Assembly: GCA_022539475.1 (NCBI GenBank)
Contig: VCMS01000035.1
Location: 274,436 to 338,435 of the forward strand
Length of the DNA: 64,000 nt
Source: Gracilaria domingensis
Taxonomy: Eukaryota; Rhodophyta; Florideophyceae; Gracilariales; Gracilariaceae
Direction: 5' to 3'
The stretch's first letter is position 1. The number at the start of each line of letters is the position of its first letter. Made by a program: the position numbers and the translations under genes. This document shows positions 12,545 through 23,559 of this stretch, piece after piece. The notes below the pieces were generated by a model. The model did not search any database. It was not told the origin of the DNA and saw nothing but the letters and a program-made list of their open reading frames with translations.

Positions 12545-12877
12545 TGTAGAGGAAAACGCCCTGGAGAGGGATGCACTGAGGTGCTTTTCATACTTCGCTG
12601 ATCCGTTACCGGCTTCGACATCTTATTTTATGAGAGGCTACGGTGGTAATGGCCCCATTTTGGGGTATGCCTAAGAAGGGTGGTGTTTCTGCACCCGTGT
12701 GCTGATTTGGCCCGACGCTGGGTGCGCCGTGGCAAGCCTGCCACGGCTTCACACTTGTAGGGTGTTGGCCGGCAGCGTCGGATAGTTAGATATTTTAGTT
12801 GATATTTTCAAGTGCCCTATATAGGTGGCGGCACTTGCCGCGGCTGTACGGAAAGTAGACCTCAAGATGGCTTCTGG
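12545..12877 (+). repeat. 5' LTR of the Ty3/gypsy element
   Basis: It starts with TG and matches 23105-23437 along its whole length without gaps. It contains a CCCC/GGGG mini-hairpin near 12654 and a stem-loop CCGTGGCA-AGCC-TGCCACGG. The exact 3' edge is uncertain, because similarity fades just after CTTCTGG. Confidence 0.9.
12818..12826 (+). promoter_or_regulatory. TATA-like box in the 5' LTR
   Basis: CTATATAGG lies about 50 bp before the LTR end and is conserved at 23378-23386 in the 3' LTR, the place expected for the LTR promoter. It is inferred from the motif only. Confidence 0.45.
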
Positions 12878-13559
12878 ATCTGACTTTCTTGCCGTTGGCA
12901 AACGTTTTTCGTCCCTAACCGGGCAAATTGCTGCAACTCCGGGCTAGTCAGCCGACCTCTACCACTGAGGAATCCTAGACGGTCGTTTCGGCATCTTTCT
13001 TATTGTTTTATTGCTATTATTTTCGTCGTACGGCTCTTATCACTCTGCCCTGTTATACAGGTTTGGTTCACATTCTCTGAGAATATTTCCCGATCTTGTG
13101 AATCTGTGCACCGCTGCGGGGCTCGTTTCTTGTCCGTTATGCCCAACACCGTTGGCCTAGATATCTCCACTCGCTGTGATTCGCCGGAATCACCCGGATT
13201 CTACGCTGATTCTACCCACCCCTACCTCCGGCTGCACGCCCATAATGGCGCTGCCCGGGTTTACACCCGCTCGTGTCAGCCCTACCGGAGGGTTCTATCA
13301 CTGTTCCTACCCCTATAGGGAGCAGGGCTTGAACACCATGTTGGTGCTCTTCCCGCGACGCGGCTGTTGTTTTCCCGCACTCGGGTTTGCACCACAAACT
13401 GGTCTTCAGGGTAGAACTGGCCGTACTTGACAATACCAGTTGGAATTGATTCGGTTGTTCGGAGCCCAAGTCGTTGGGAATATCGGTTCATACGGTTCTT
13501 CCATTGTCCGTTTTCGGAAGTTGTTTTGGTTGCCAATTGGCTGACTGTGTCGGTGAACG

Positions 13560-15602
13560 ATGTCGTCCCGTCGCCTGAGTGGCGCTCTCCGTGCCGCTTC
13601 TGTGGCAAGTCTTTCTCCGTTGCCGAAGGACACGCTCGAGGTCCACGGTAGTGGCGATTCAAAACCAGCTTCCCGAGGCCTCCGTTCCGATAACGGGACC
13701 CCACCCACTCGTGGGCCAACTGAAACCGTGCCTGCGGATAACTCCGCCGCGGTGGTTGACGTTATGTCGTCACGGTCCGAAGAGTACACCATCCGTGAAT
13801 TAGAGGCCCAGGCTCGCATCCTGCAGAACTCCCAAGTGGGCCTCATCCGGGATATCACGAAAATCCGGCAATGGCTCGATGAAGCCGGTGTCCGGGATGT
13901 TTCGAGCGACGTCCGTGTTTTACGGTCTGATTTCAACCAGATCATGGAACACCGGCAGGTGTCGGCGGCCCTGCACGAGCAGGCTTCTGCACGCCTGAAC
14001 TGCTTGGCTACCCGTCTGGAGATGGTCGAACAAATCGTCATTTCTGATGCCACATTGCGCCTGGAGCCTCCGTTTCCGAAGGTTCTCCGCATTCGCACCG
14101 CTCCCAGGATCGCCCGGCTAAGAAGGAGAAGGTTAAGTTGGAGTCTGATTCGTCTTCTTTGTCCTCTTCAGAAGAGAAAGCCCAAAATGTGGGATCTTCA
14201 TCCGACTGGTCAGACAGCGAGAACGATCGCTCTCGCCAGCGCGCTACCCGTTCGAGGGCTAGTGAAGTAACGCAGAGCGTCGCGCGCGGCCGTACGAAAG
14301 GACCGAGACAGCTTAGATTAAAGAAATTGAAGCCGACGAATCTACTGTATCGGAAGTCGCTGTCGTACTGATAATATCGGCTTGAAGACACGACGTCACA
14401 GAGGACCCCACGTGGGACTGGCAAAGTGCGAAATCATCTTCGACAAATGGAGCTCCCGCTAAAGCTCCACAAGTTCTTAGGGTGAGATCCAATTCTTTTC
14501 TTGGATTTTCTTGGCATCTTCGTGGCGGAAGCAGATGTACTTCGGATGAGCGCGGCACAGGCCTACATTGCTCTGCCATACTTCTTGATGGGCGTAGCCG
14601 AAGATCAATTCAATTCAGTTCGTGGGTCCTCTCGCGCTTTCGAAAGAGGAGTTACGTGCTGGCCCGAGGCCGTACAATACCTCTAGAGGTCATACGCTAC
14701 CTGGAATGCGATACAAGGTGCCATATTCGCGTTGCGAGACACGAAGCAAGGAGCTGAAGAGTCGGAAACTGTCTACTCTAACCGCCTCAATAAGGCTTTC
14801 CACAGATGTGGCAACGTGTTCTCCGCAGTTAAGCAGTGTACAACGTTCTTCGATGGCCTAGATCGTTCGATCAGGACATTGGTTGAGCGTAATCGGGAGA
14901 GCAAACGCCGGATTACATATCTGGAACTCGTAAAATTTGCCCCAAGCAGAGAGAGATGCAGTCCGAGCACGCTCCGGGGTCAAGACGCGCACGCGCCCTC
15001 TCCTTCATGTAGAAGACCAGGACCCTTCGTTGCCTCTAACGCGAGGCTCGGTCCAAGGAGGTTATGATAACCTACACCTGCTAAAGGCTGATGGTTCAAT
15101 GCCAACTTCGGAGTTGCCGTCAACGACGGAGCCGTCTACTGTCGACGTATATGCTGCTCTGTACGCCGTTGAGCACGTTCCGGATTTGCACGTGCCACAC
15201 GCTGTTGGATATCGTAACCAACTCCCTGGATGAAGGGACCCGTATCCTCCAGGACAGGAAAGCCAGCCGCTCAATGCGGATCTTCTTTGACATCTCATTT
15301 GTCATACCTGCTACAGGCCCGGGCGTATTGCTCCAAATTGCTTGTTGCCCCTCAGTGATGTAGCAAAAATTGTGCCTCAGTATAAGTCGTTGACGCCCGC
15401 TGCACGAAAACATGTTCCCGACAAATCGTACCTTCGTGTGAAGGCGGAAATCGGCCTGGGAAACAGGAAATCCAACCGCCTCAAGGTGCGAACGCAGCCA
15501 CATCTGCGGAACAGTTGGCGCCGCGGACTAGTGGCGAAGCTCAGAAAAACTGAGCATGGGAACCTCCAGCAGTGGAGAGGCGTCCGCTGTTGTGGGGTCT
15601 GA
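13560..15602 (+). pseudogene. gag of the Ty3/gypsy element, frameshifted
   Basis: Gag is the structural protein that packages retrotransposon RNA. The frame from 13560 gives a helical N-terminal half. It shifts near 14100-14140 into an acidic serine-rich linker (SSSLSSSEEK). From about 14730 a typical capsid segment reads DTKQGAEES, YSNRLNKAF and TTFFDGLDRSIRTLV. Another shift near 14935 leads to a C-terminal part whose CX2CX3GX5C zinc knuckle (15300-15341) is visible as CHTCYRPGRIAPNC. The histidine of the CCHC knuckle is replaced by arginine. Several frames are needed to read it through, so the gene is dead. Confidence 0.75.
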
Positions 15603-15689
15603 AGCGCCGGAGGCTGAGAGGGCGCGCTCCTGGGTCACAATACTGACAAGGAAAATGGCCACTTCAGACGTGGACTCTGAAAGACTTGG

Positions 15690-16140
15690 CATTTTGCGTC
15701 GTCCGTGAATACCGTCTAAGAATAGCCAGATTCCGGATCCAGTCTTGGTCATTGCGAAGCGCAATTACAAGATCTTCGCCGACCTCGGTGTTTCTGACCA
15801 GTATATGGTTCGACAGTTGTCCGTTTTTAACACAGGCGCTGGTCCCAATTTTTTGGTTTAGTCTCTGATACCGCCGCACCTGCGTTCTCGTCTGCCCGCA
15901 CCGCCGCAAATTGATATCGCGGATGCGAACAAGAGCCCACTTTCAACTTTGGGAGTAATCGACCTGGTTTTCAGGCTTGGTCGCTGCATCGTACAGTTGT
16001 AGTTCTTGGTTTGCAAGCGGTTAGCTGCGCCGGTTATCTTCGGATGCGACTTCTTCGACCGCTTTGTCGAGGCGATTCGAACGCGGAAATGAACCGTTGA
16101 GATGGAAGACGGCACGACAATACCGATTGTTCGGACACCC
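15690..16140 (+). pseudogene. Retroviral-type aspartic protease domain, inactivated
   Basis: The segment contains the protease core VFNTGAGPNF, where Ty3/gypsy proteases have a DTGA/DSGA catalytic triad. Here the aspartate codon is AAC (15829-15831), so Asp is replaced by Asn. Downstream, VIFGCDFFDRFVEAI matches the conserved ILG-x-DFL-like flap and C-terminal motif. In-frame stops interrupt the region, for example a TAG shortly after the active site. Both defects make the copy inactive. Confidence 0.7.
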
Positions 16141-16699
16141 CTTCGGCGGGCTTTGAAGCAGTTAGTTTCGCTGGCAGCAGCTCAACAGCCGACGGCTGAC
16201 AGAAGCCTGTTGACGCAATTCCGAGTAGCTCGGTCTGTCTGCATCCCACCGGAATCGCAGATGTAGGTTTCCGTTTGATCCACACAATGTGGCTTACAGA
16301 GTGTTCAACCGCTACGTCGGTTTTCCGAGATATCCCAAACTTGCCCTTGCAAATGGGATTGTGCTTGAGGAACCGGAGAAGCCTTTTCAGGTATTGGTTG
16401 CTAACTTCAGCTGTTGCCAACAACGGTTGGTCGAAAACCAAGTTACTGGCTCGATGCTTCCACACCCTGTGGCAATACTCCCTACGTTGGTCTCTACTGC
16501 CGAAGTTCTCGGTATCCTCGAAGCTGAGAAGGGGGAGGCGGAACGGAACACTTATGAACAGAATACTTGACCGAACAGTTCGTCGGGAGATGGTAAGCCG
16601 ACTTCGTCGGATGCGAATGACCGCAGCCTGTCGAAGAAAGCGATGCCGACCGTGTTGGAAAAAAATGACAAGGACCTGAGTGCTGCTGACATGAAAGAT

Positions 16700-18110
16700 A
16701 AGGCAGTACAGAAGCTCTAGTGTCTGGACTTTAGTCATGTCCCAGGGACTCACCGCGATAAGCTGCGGCACATTTTACACGAGGTTACGCCCATTTATGA
16801 TGGTACGCTCGGTAAGATTGGAATAACCGAACACCAGATTGATCTAATGCAGAACAAATGGCCAGTCTCACAGCACCTTACAGGGTAGGACCGACAGCTC
16901 GGGGAGAGGAGAAAGCTCAAGTAGAGAAAGTGCTCCGTGCTGGAGTTATTGAGCGGGCTCAGTCACCATGGGCATCACCGGTGGTGCTCGTGACCAAAGC
17001 TGATGGGTCTTGGAGTTTTTGTATTGACCATCGCAAGTTGAACGCGGCCACGGTCAAGGATGTGTATCTTATCCCACGAATGGATGAATGCATCGATTTG
17101 TTGGGCAATGCGAAAGTGTTTACAACCCTAGACGCGAATTGAGGCTCTTGGCAAGTGCCCGTGAGTGCCAAAGATCGTGCCAAGACAGCCTTCGTTTGTC
17201 ATAAAGGATTGTACCGTTTCAATCCATGCCTTTTGGGTTAACGAACGCGCCAGCCACATTTCAGAGAGCTGTGGATATTTTGCTAGCCCGCTTCAAGTGG
17301 AAGACTTGCCTAGTTTACCTGGACGACATCATTATCTCCTCCAGTAACCTGGACGAGCACTTGATCCACGTACGGGATGTGATGCGAATCCTACGCGATG
17401 CAATCATTACACTCAAGTGCGAGTTCTTTACCAAAACCGTCAGGTATCTCGACCACTTCACCCGTCCTGGACGACTGTCAATAGACGAAGTTCGTGTGAA
17501 GTTCCTCAAAGAGGCTACGCATCCGCGGACGCAGACGGAACTCCGATCCTTTCTTGGCTTGTGAAATGTTAATCACCGCTTCATTCCGAACTTTGCGGAT
17601 ATTTCATCGCCCCTAAACGAGCTTCTACGATAGGGACAGCCAGTACAACTAGAAGCGTTCCAAGACCGGAAGGCTGCGGCTTTTTCGTCGCTCGTCGACG
17701 CGGTGACATCGCCACCCGTTCTATCCTTACCTAGGATTGGTTTGCCGTATGCCATCGACACGGATGCGAGCGACTACCAAGTTGGCTGCGCAATATTCCA
17801 GACCACCGAAGATGGCGAAAGATTGCCAATTGGGTATGGGTCAAGCAGCCTCAACTTTCACGAGAGAAACCACTCGGTGTCGGAGAAAGAGTGTTTGGCA
17901 GTGGTCTGGGCTCTACAGACACTGCGCCCCTCCCTCATGGGGAGTCGCTTTATTGTTCATACCTATCATTCGGCCTTGCGCTGGCTACTCTCTATTGCAG
18001 ATACATCTTGCCGCTTGATGCGGTGAAGACTCCGGTTAGCCGAGTTCTATTTCGAGATTCGGTACAAGAAAGGACTCCTGAATACACAGGCTAATGCGCT
18101 GTCCCGCTTG
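16700..18110 (+). pseudogene. Reverse transcriptase and RNase H of the Ty3/gypsy element
   Basis: Reverse transcriptase copies the element RNA into DNA. Visible motifs in order: VLRAGVIERAQSPWASPVVLV, FCIDHRKLNAAT, TTLDAN followed by an in-frame TGA (17140), a frameshift near 17220, MPFGLTNAPATFQRAVD, and the catalytic YLDDII (about 17310). The tether and RNase H follow with FLGL-TGA-NVNHRF, DTDASDYQVG, HSVSEKECLAVVWAL and QANALSRL, the end of RNase H. Stops lie at 17562 (TGA), 17631 (TAG) and 18024 (TGA, where most relatives have Trp). From 17226 onward the frame never shifts, so the damage is almost purely nonsense substitution. Confidence 0.9.
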
Positions 18111-19787
18111 GAAACAGCGACTGAAGCCGAGCCAGTCGATGATCTGGAGATATCCTGCTTCCTTGCGGAAGACGCTCCGAGCGAGACTGATGGTGATTCG
18201 GGAGGTTGGGACCTCTACGATGCCGTTTTAGTGGTTTCGGTCACGACAACCGTTGCGGGCTCTTTCGCACCAATTACGACGGAAGAACTCATCCGGGAAC
18301 AACGCTCTGATCCGTTTTGTGCCGAGATTCGTGCCTCTTAGAACGGTGGAGCTTGCTTGCTCTTTGTCCAGAACGACCAGAGATTTCTCATCCAAACTGT
18401 CGGAAACCCTCCACAGATTATGGTTTCTCACTCGCTCCTATCCCGAGTGCTTCACTTGTCGCATTATGCGGAGGTGTCAGGCCAGTCTAGTGGCAAGAAG
18501 TTGTATTACACTTTGAGGAAGGACTTTTACTGGACAAGGATGGCTTTCGATGTGTATGCCACTGTTCGTGGATGTTCTGATTCTGCAAAGAACCGTTTCA
18601 AACTGCGGAAGTATCCCAAGAAGCTGGTTCTCTTCCCCGCTATGGCACCACTCGACTTTGTGGCAATTGACATACTCGGCGAGTCCATACGCCCCCGTCG
18701 GGAAGAACGGTTCCTACTGGTTATAAACGACCGCTTTTCTAAGCTGGTACGGACTGTGCCACTCAAGACCATTACCGGCAGTGCGGTCCCCGAAGCTTTC
18801 GTTGCACACTGGGTTCTTGCCTACGAACCGCCGATTGATCTGTTATCGGATAATGGACCGCAGTTTGCGGCTAAGTTCTTTCAAGACGTCTGCCGCATCT
18901 TGCGGATCCAAAACTCGTGTACGACAACATATCATCCTCAGAGTAATGAACAGGTTGAACGATCTAACCGCACTATGCTTAATGCATTGCAAACGTTTGT
19001 TGCCGATCACCCGACAGAATGTGATCAATACACCGAGGCGGTGACTTGTGCCTAAAATACGCAGGTTTATCGCACTACTCAGATCTCGCCGTTCGAGCTC
19101 GTGCTTTCACGCGTTCCACCGTCGGTGGTCATCGAGTCACAGGCAATACTGGATAACTTCTCCTCACCCCGCCTAAACAGGGACGCGTGGAAGGGTTGGC
19201 TCACTAAGAGCACCCCTACTGGTAGGAAAAATATCTCTAAGACACAGGCCGCCTAAAAGCGGAATTTTGACGCCAGAGCTCGCAAACATGCCCCTCGGAT
19301 CATAGAAGGTAGCTATGCCTTCATAAGGAAGGAGTACTATAATCCCGAGAAGGAGAAACGCCACAAGCTTTCTCCCATCGCGGACGGTCCCTACAGGGTC
19401 ATTTCAGTAACCGACACCACGGTCGTCCTTGACATCAAGGGAGAGCACGAGCGTTTCTCGCTGGACCGCGTAACGCCTGCGCTAACGTCTGCTTCTCAGG
19501 ATTCGCAAGCGTACACGGCCGATACCGCTACGCCTGTTGTGGAACCAGCTGCCGAATCGGGAGCGCGCACTTCGTTGTCAGTATTGCCGTACTCTAACCG
19601 CGGATTTGTCGATTTGCCGGCTAAGCCGGAATCTCGCCCGTCAGTCTCTGCTTCCACTCATATACGCACGCGGATACTAGCCCCTCCGGCGATACTAAGT
19701 ACCGCCCCCGACGCTCCACCTGAGGAGGGGGAGGAGGTATATCGATCTTTGTCGTTGTCACCTTGGTCCACGGAATTGATTTCGTAG
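18111..19787 (+). pseudogene. Integrase of the Ty3/gypsy element
   Basis: Integrase inserts the cDNA. The N-terminal zinc-binding region is degraded: LHLSHYAEVSG, then C in TVRGCSDSAK where a CxxC is expected. The catalytic core shows D in FVAIDILGES, D in LLSDNGPQFAA and E in QSNEQVERSNRT, the D,D(35)E pattern. The C-terminal beta-rich region LSPIADGPYRVISV matches the GPF/Y motif of chromoviruses. The frame is the same as in RNase H. Stops occur at 18339 (TAG), 19053 (TAA), 19254 (TAA) and 19785 (TAG). A long proline-, serine- and acid-rich tail follows. Confidence 0.88.
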
Positions 19788-20559
19788 GCCTCTGTCCAGC
19801 CGCAGCACGCGCCAACGCAGGAGAAGCAGCCGGAGATCCGAAGTGAGACTGACCCGCAGTTCTCGCGGAAACCTCTTGAGGAGAGCACCATTTCGGTGAA
19901 GCGCAAAGCCGGAAGCCCGGAAGAACACCAGGTTGTAGCTGCTGCAGAAGCCGCCGCTTCGCCCGCGGATGGTACTGTACTGCCGTCGCACACGGAAGGA
20001 CAGGAGCCTGCCCCAGCTATGCAGCATGAGACCGGCTCGCCATAAAAGGGTGTGGTAAACATCGTAACGGCGGCGTCGAATGCGGAAAATACACACGTGC
20101 CGCAGTCGGAGCCCGACAGCGGTAGCGCACTTGCGCTGAAGAAAGCCGGAAGTCTGGGGGAAACTTTTGTCGAAAGAGACCGTGCTGTTACGGCAGACCC
20201 GACTTCGGGAGATCTTAGTGACGCATCGAGTAATGAAGCCGTTGAGAACACGGAGGAAACCGCCAATATGGCGAGCCAATACGCCACGGCGCGCGCCCCA
20301 GCCTCACTCGCGGGCGCACCGCCGTGCAGACCATTCACCCTCACGCCGGGAGATCTTGCCGTAACGCCGGAAACTCTCTTTTCGGGAAGACTTCAGTAAA
20401 GTCACAGCCCGAAAACACGGGAAAGAAAGCCAGAATTCTGGAAGCCTGAATGTGAGGGATACACAATCGTCACCAAGATCATCTGACGTACAGAACGCAC
20501 TGTCGTCATGACGGAAGTCGCTTGGCAACGACGTCCACGGCGGGAACGCCATCAGCAAC

Positions 20560-20817
20560 ACCTCAGAAGAGGACACAAAAACCAAACCACACGCTGAGCG
20601 GCGTGTTCTCCACAGGGAGTACGTTATGGACCGCCTGATCAGCCACGGTTACGCCTCTGATGGAGAGCTATTTTATCGAGTCCTTTGGTATGGCTATCCT
20701 TCGCGGAAGGACACACAAGAGCCTATCGAGCACTTGCCTCGCTCTAAGGTCCTACAGTACCACCGTCGCACACGGGCACCGACACCGGCTAGGCTGGACA
20801 AAGCCCAAGAGGGTTGA
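20560..20817 (+). pseudogene. Chromodomain at the integrase C-terminus
   Basis: EYVMDRLISHGY, ELFYRVLWYGYPSR and QEPIEHLPRSKVL reproduce the chromodomain pattern: a beta strand with aromatic-cage residues, W-x-GY, then EP..L. In chromoviruses this domain directs integration to marked chromatin. It lies in a frame shifted by one from the integrase and is separated from it by about 750 bp of low-complexity linker (P, S, A, E), which itself has stops at 20043 and 20397. Confidence 0.8.
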
Positions 20818-21259
20818 TCACCCACAACTTGTGAGATATGCCGTCTCAGACGAAATATGTCGCCTCACGTGAACGCAACTACGTTGATATTGAAATGCCG
20901 TTCTATTCGGAAAACCTTTTGCTGAACAAACAAGCCGCGAAAGGCGGATACCACTTACAGTCTAGAAGAAGATGAAGAAGAAAGAAGCATAGGAGAAGGA
21001 GAAGAAGCCAGGACACTGGAAAGGGAACGAAGAAGTTTTATCGCTACAGCCGCTTCTGCGAAAAGTTAGCTCTCTCTTGTGGGCCATTCGCAACAGCCTC
21101 GAACGAGCTATTGCCCACTGAGAAGGGAGAGAACAAGAAGAAACGTTTGAGCGAAGCCACCAGGGCCGGAGAAGTTTACCTCTAACTATTGAGTTTGCCC
21201 CTCATCATCGAGGTCTACGTCGGACTACTTTGGCCCGTCAGGGATTTCGAGCCGGAAAG

Positions 21260-22944
21260 TTACGCTCCGGACGGCCCAGCACCTAGGGTGCTCTCACTGC
21301 CAGGAGCCCCGGAGAAGCGCTGTGTCGCTATCGCTTGCAATTCCGACTGGTCAGTCCCCGTATCGGGAACGGTCACTCCCACGCCACGAAGGAAGTCGCG
21401 AATTACCGCCACTCGCGGAGTGAGGGAGGAACTGCCGCCCCTGGCGGATGCCACATCCTGAGCCCACGGGCCGGTCTGAGCTGGATCCGTTACAGTGGGT
21501 GGGTCACAACTACGACTTCGTCGTCGTTTCCCATCGCTTCCGACCTCAACGCCTCCTGGGCTCCCTTTATCCATGAGGCTCCCTCCCTCGGCAGGGTCAT
21601 CACCTTCATCGTCGACGTATACAAACCTACGCGGGTGCCCTTCCGGGATATGTCGCTCCTCTCGACGGTGACTAGCCGCCTCATCGAGACCAAGTATCTT
21701 CCAAATCCATGGGTCAAAGTATACGAAGTCGCCAGCGTTGACGTTTCGTCCAGGAGAATGGTCCGACTGCCGACGAACCCGTCGGATACCTGGCTAGCAG
21801 GCATCTCGTTCCAGTCAATCTGTTCATTGACGTCCACCAACTCAGTGGCTTCGCCCGCATTGCCGACCGAGCCGAGTACCTCGGACAGGTCCAATACCCG
21901 GACCGCTTGCCGGATGAGTTCCGGAATGAACCACAACCGGTATAAATCGTACGCGTCAATGAAGAGGAATGCCGCAACGAGGACGGTCCATTGTGTCGCA
22001 ATGATGCTCCAAAGGCCACGAGGCCGATCGTTCATGAAATATGAGCCTATGTAAGTTAGACAGGGCTGCAGCTCTACGTGACAACCTGGTTGGACTTCGA
22101 CCGCAGGCCAGAACGGCGGCAGCGGCAGTTATCGCCCACTATCGGAGTTTCAGGAGATTTGCTCAACCTCTGTACAGTAAAACGGCACCAGTACCCCGAA
22201 ACAAGAACGCTAATATTTCTAGAATCGGAGGAATGCATGGAATTAAGACCGTGCAGGACGGCGAAGATACCGGAAGTCGGTACGAAGAATATACCGAGCC
22301 CACAGTATCAGCTGCTGCTGGGGCTGAACGGTGTCGTAATATCGGTCGATTTCGTCCAACGCATTGGCTAGATGGTCGTCGTAGCCGAACTTGCCGAAAG
22401 GTCGATAACGAGCCACGTCATACTGGTACTGTGCCGGCACCGGATGCTCGTTTGGAGCTCGGAAGTGTCGCGCGTACCCAATGCGGGGCATCTCATTGCG
22501 AGCAAATTGTCTCGTCTCGTTCAGACCTACGAACAGGCAACTCGGTGTGACCGCAACGAGGGCGATCCAGTCCCAGGAACGAGTAACGTCAGCGAGGAGC
22601 CCACTAGGGAATTGACCGTCGACAGCATACGACTCGACGAGCTCTGTATCCCGAACGGCTTCGGCGTCCAGCCAGGGAGCATGGGCGAAAAGGAAATTGT
22701 GCCGGTGCGGATCTCGAAAGCGTAACGCGCGTGCAGTAGGCCATCCACCCAGCGTGGCTGGCACTACAGCATTGAACCAATCCCACACGGGCGCGAGACC
22801 AGCCTGAGCTGGAGCGTGATATTGTCCGGCAGAACCAGGCTGAGAGGCTGCCGCAGACCGCAAGAGAGGCAAAGATCGGAACGGCGGATTGGAAACTTGC
22901 ATGCGTGCCTTCGAAGACGGGTGAGCGTTCGGTTTGTTGGACAT
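21260..22944 (-). pseudogene. Antisense accessory ORF inside the Ty3/gypsy element
   Basis: A long reading frame opposes the element direction between the chromodomain and the 3' LTR. It starts at ATG 22944, runs 233 codons to a TAA at 22243, passes a damaged 200-bp stretch, and continues in the same frame for 181 codons from 22035 to 21490. A shifted frame to 21260 may add more. Composition is protein-like: aromatic, hydrophobic blocks such as VWDWFNAVVPATLGGW, NFLFAHAPWLDAE and LVAAFLFIDAYDLYRLWF. I recognise no family. Antisense extra ORFs in this position are known from some plant LTR retrotransposons; an envelope or regulatory role cannot be judged here. Confidence 0.55.
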
Positions 22945-23091
22945 CGTGGGAGAGCTCTATATCACGAGGTTCGGTATTGTAGCGGAGGTGTTGATGGTTC
23001 CGAACAGTTCTCGGCAGACCCGTCTTGGGAAGCGTCTTTATATACCTCCATCGCGAGGCGCGTCGAGCCGACGAAGTCGATGTCTCAGCCT

Positions 23092-23104
23092 GAGAAGGGG
23101 GAGA
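23092..23104 (+). promoter_or_regulatory. Polypurine tract
   Basis: GAGAAGGGGGAGA directly precedes the TG of the 3' LTR. This is the position and composition expected of the plus-strand primer of an LTR retrotransposon. Confidence 0.85.
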
Positions 23105-23437
23105 TGTAGAGCAAAACGCCTTGGACAGGGATGCACTGAGGTGCTTTTCATATCTCGCTGATCCGTTCCCGGCTTCGACACCTCATGTTATGACAGGCTA
23201 CCGTGATAATGGCCCCATTTTGGGGTATGTCTAAGAAGGGTGGTGTTTCTGCACACGCGTGCTGAGTTGGCCCGATGCTGGGTGCGCCGTGGCAAGCCTG
23301 CCACGGTTTCACACGTGTAAGCTGTTGGCCGGCAGCGGCGGATAGTTAGATATTTTAGTTGATATTTTCAAATGCCCTATATAGGTGGCGGCACTTGCCG
23401 CCACTGTACGGGAAGTAGACCTCAAGAAGGCTTCTGG
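23105..23437 (+). repeat. 3' LTR of the Ty3/gypsy element
   Basis: Second copy of the LTR at 12545. Alignment by eye needs no gaps and shows about 28-30 substitutions, split between transitions and transversions, with several G/C exchanges. Confidence 0.9.
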
Positions 23438-23559
23438 TTCCGAACTTCCGCCGCTTGCGATTACGTGAAGTGTATCAAAGCCAACCATTTGGTACAAGAG
23501 GTATGGCGCAGATCCTAGTCTATGAAAGCAAGCTAATGCAGGGGAAAACTCGTGGGCGC

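Larger units (their letters stand above)
12545..23437 (+). mobile_element. Ty3/gypsy LTR retrotransposon (chromovirus-type), dead
   Basis: Two direct LTR copies of about 333 bp enclose gag, protease, reverse transcriptase, RNase H, integrase and a chromodomain in that order, which defines Ty3/gypsy. The chromodomain places it with the chromoviruses. The LTRs start TGTAGAG at 12545 and 23105, and a polypurine tract ends right before the 3' copy. I count roughly 28-30 mismatches and no gaps between the LTRs (about 8-9%), so this is an old insertion. A GAAGG stands before the 5' LTR and also inside the terminal segment of the 3' LTR, so a target-site duplication cannot be settled by eye. All major domains carry stops or inactivating changes. 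The element also carries a long antisense ORF before its 3' LTR. Confidence 0.92.

Noticed and set aside
12956-12970. D-arm-like motif CCTCAGTGGTAGAGG on the minus strand (tRNA candidate)
   Set aside because: No matching acceptor stem or T-arm (GGTTCGANNCC) lies at the right distance. It sits just inside the gypsy 5' LTR region and is not a tRNA gene.
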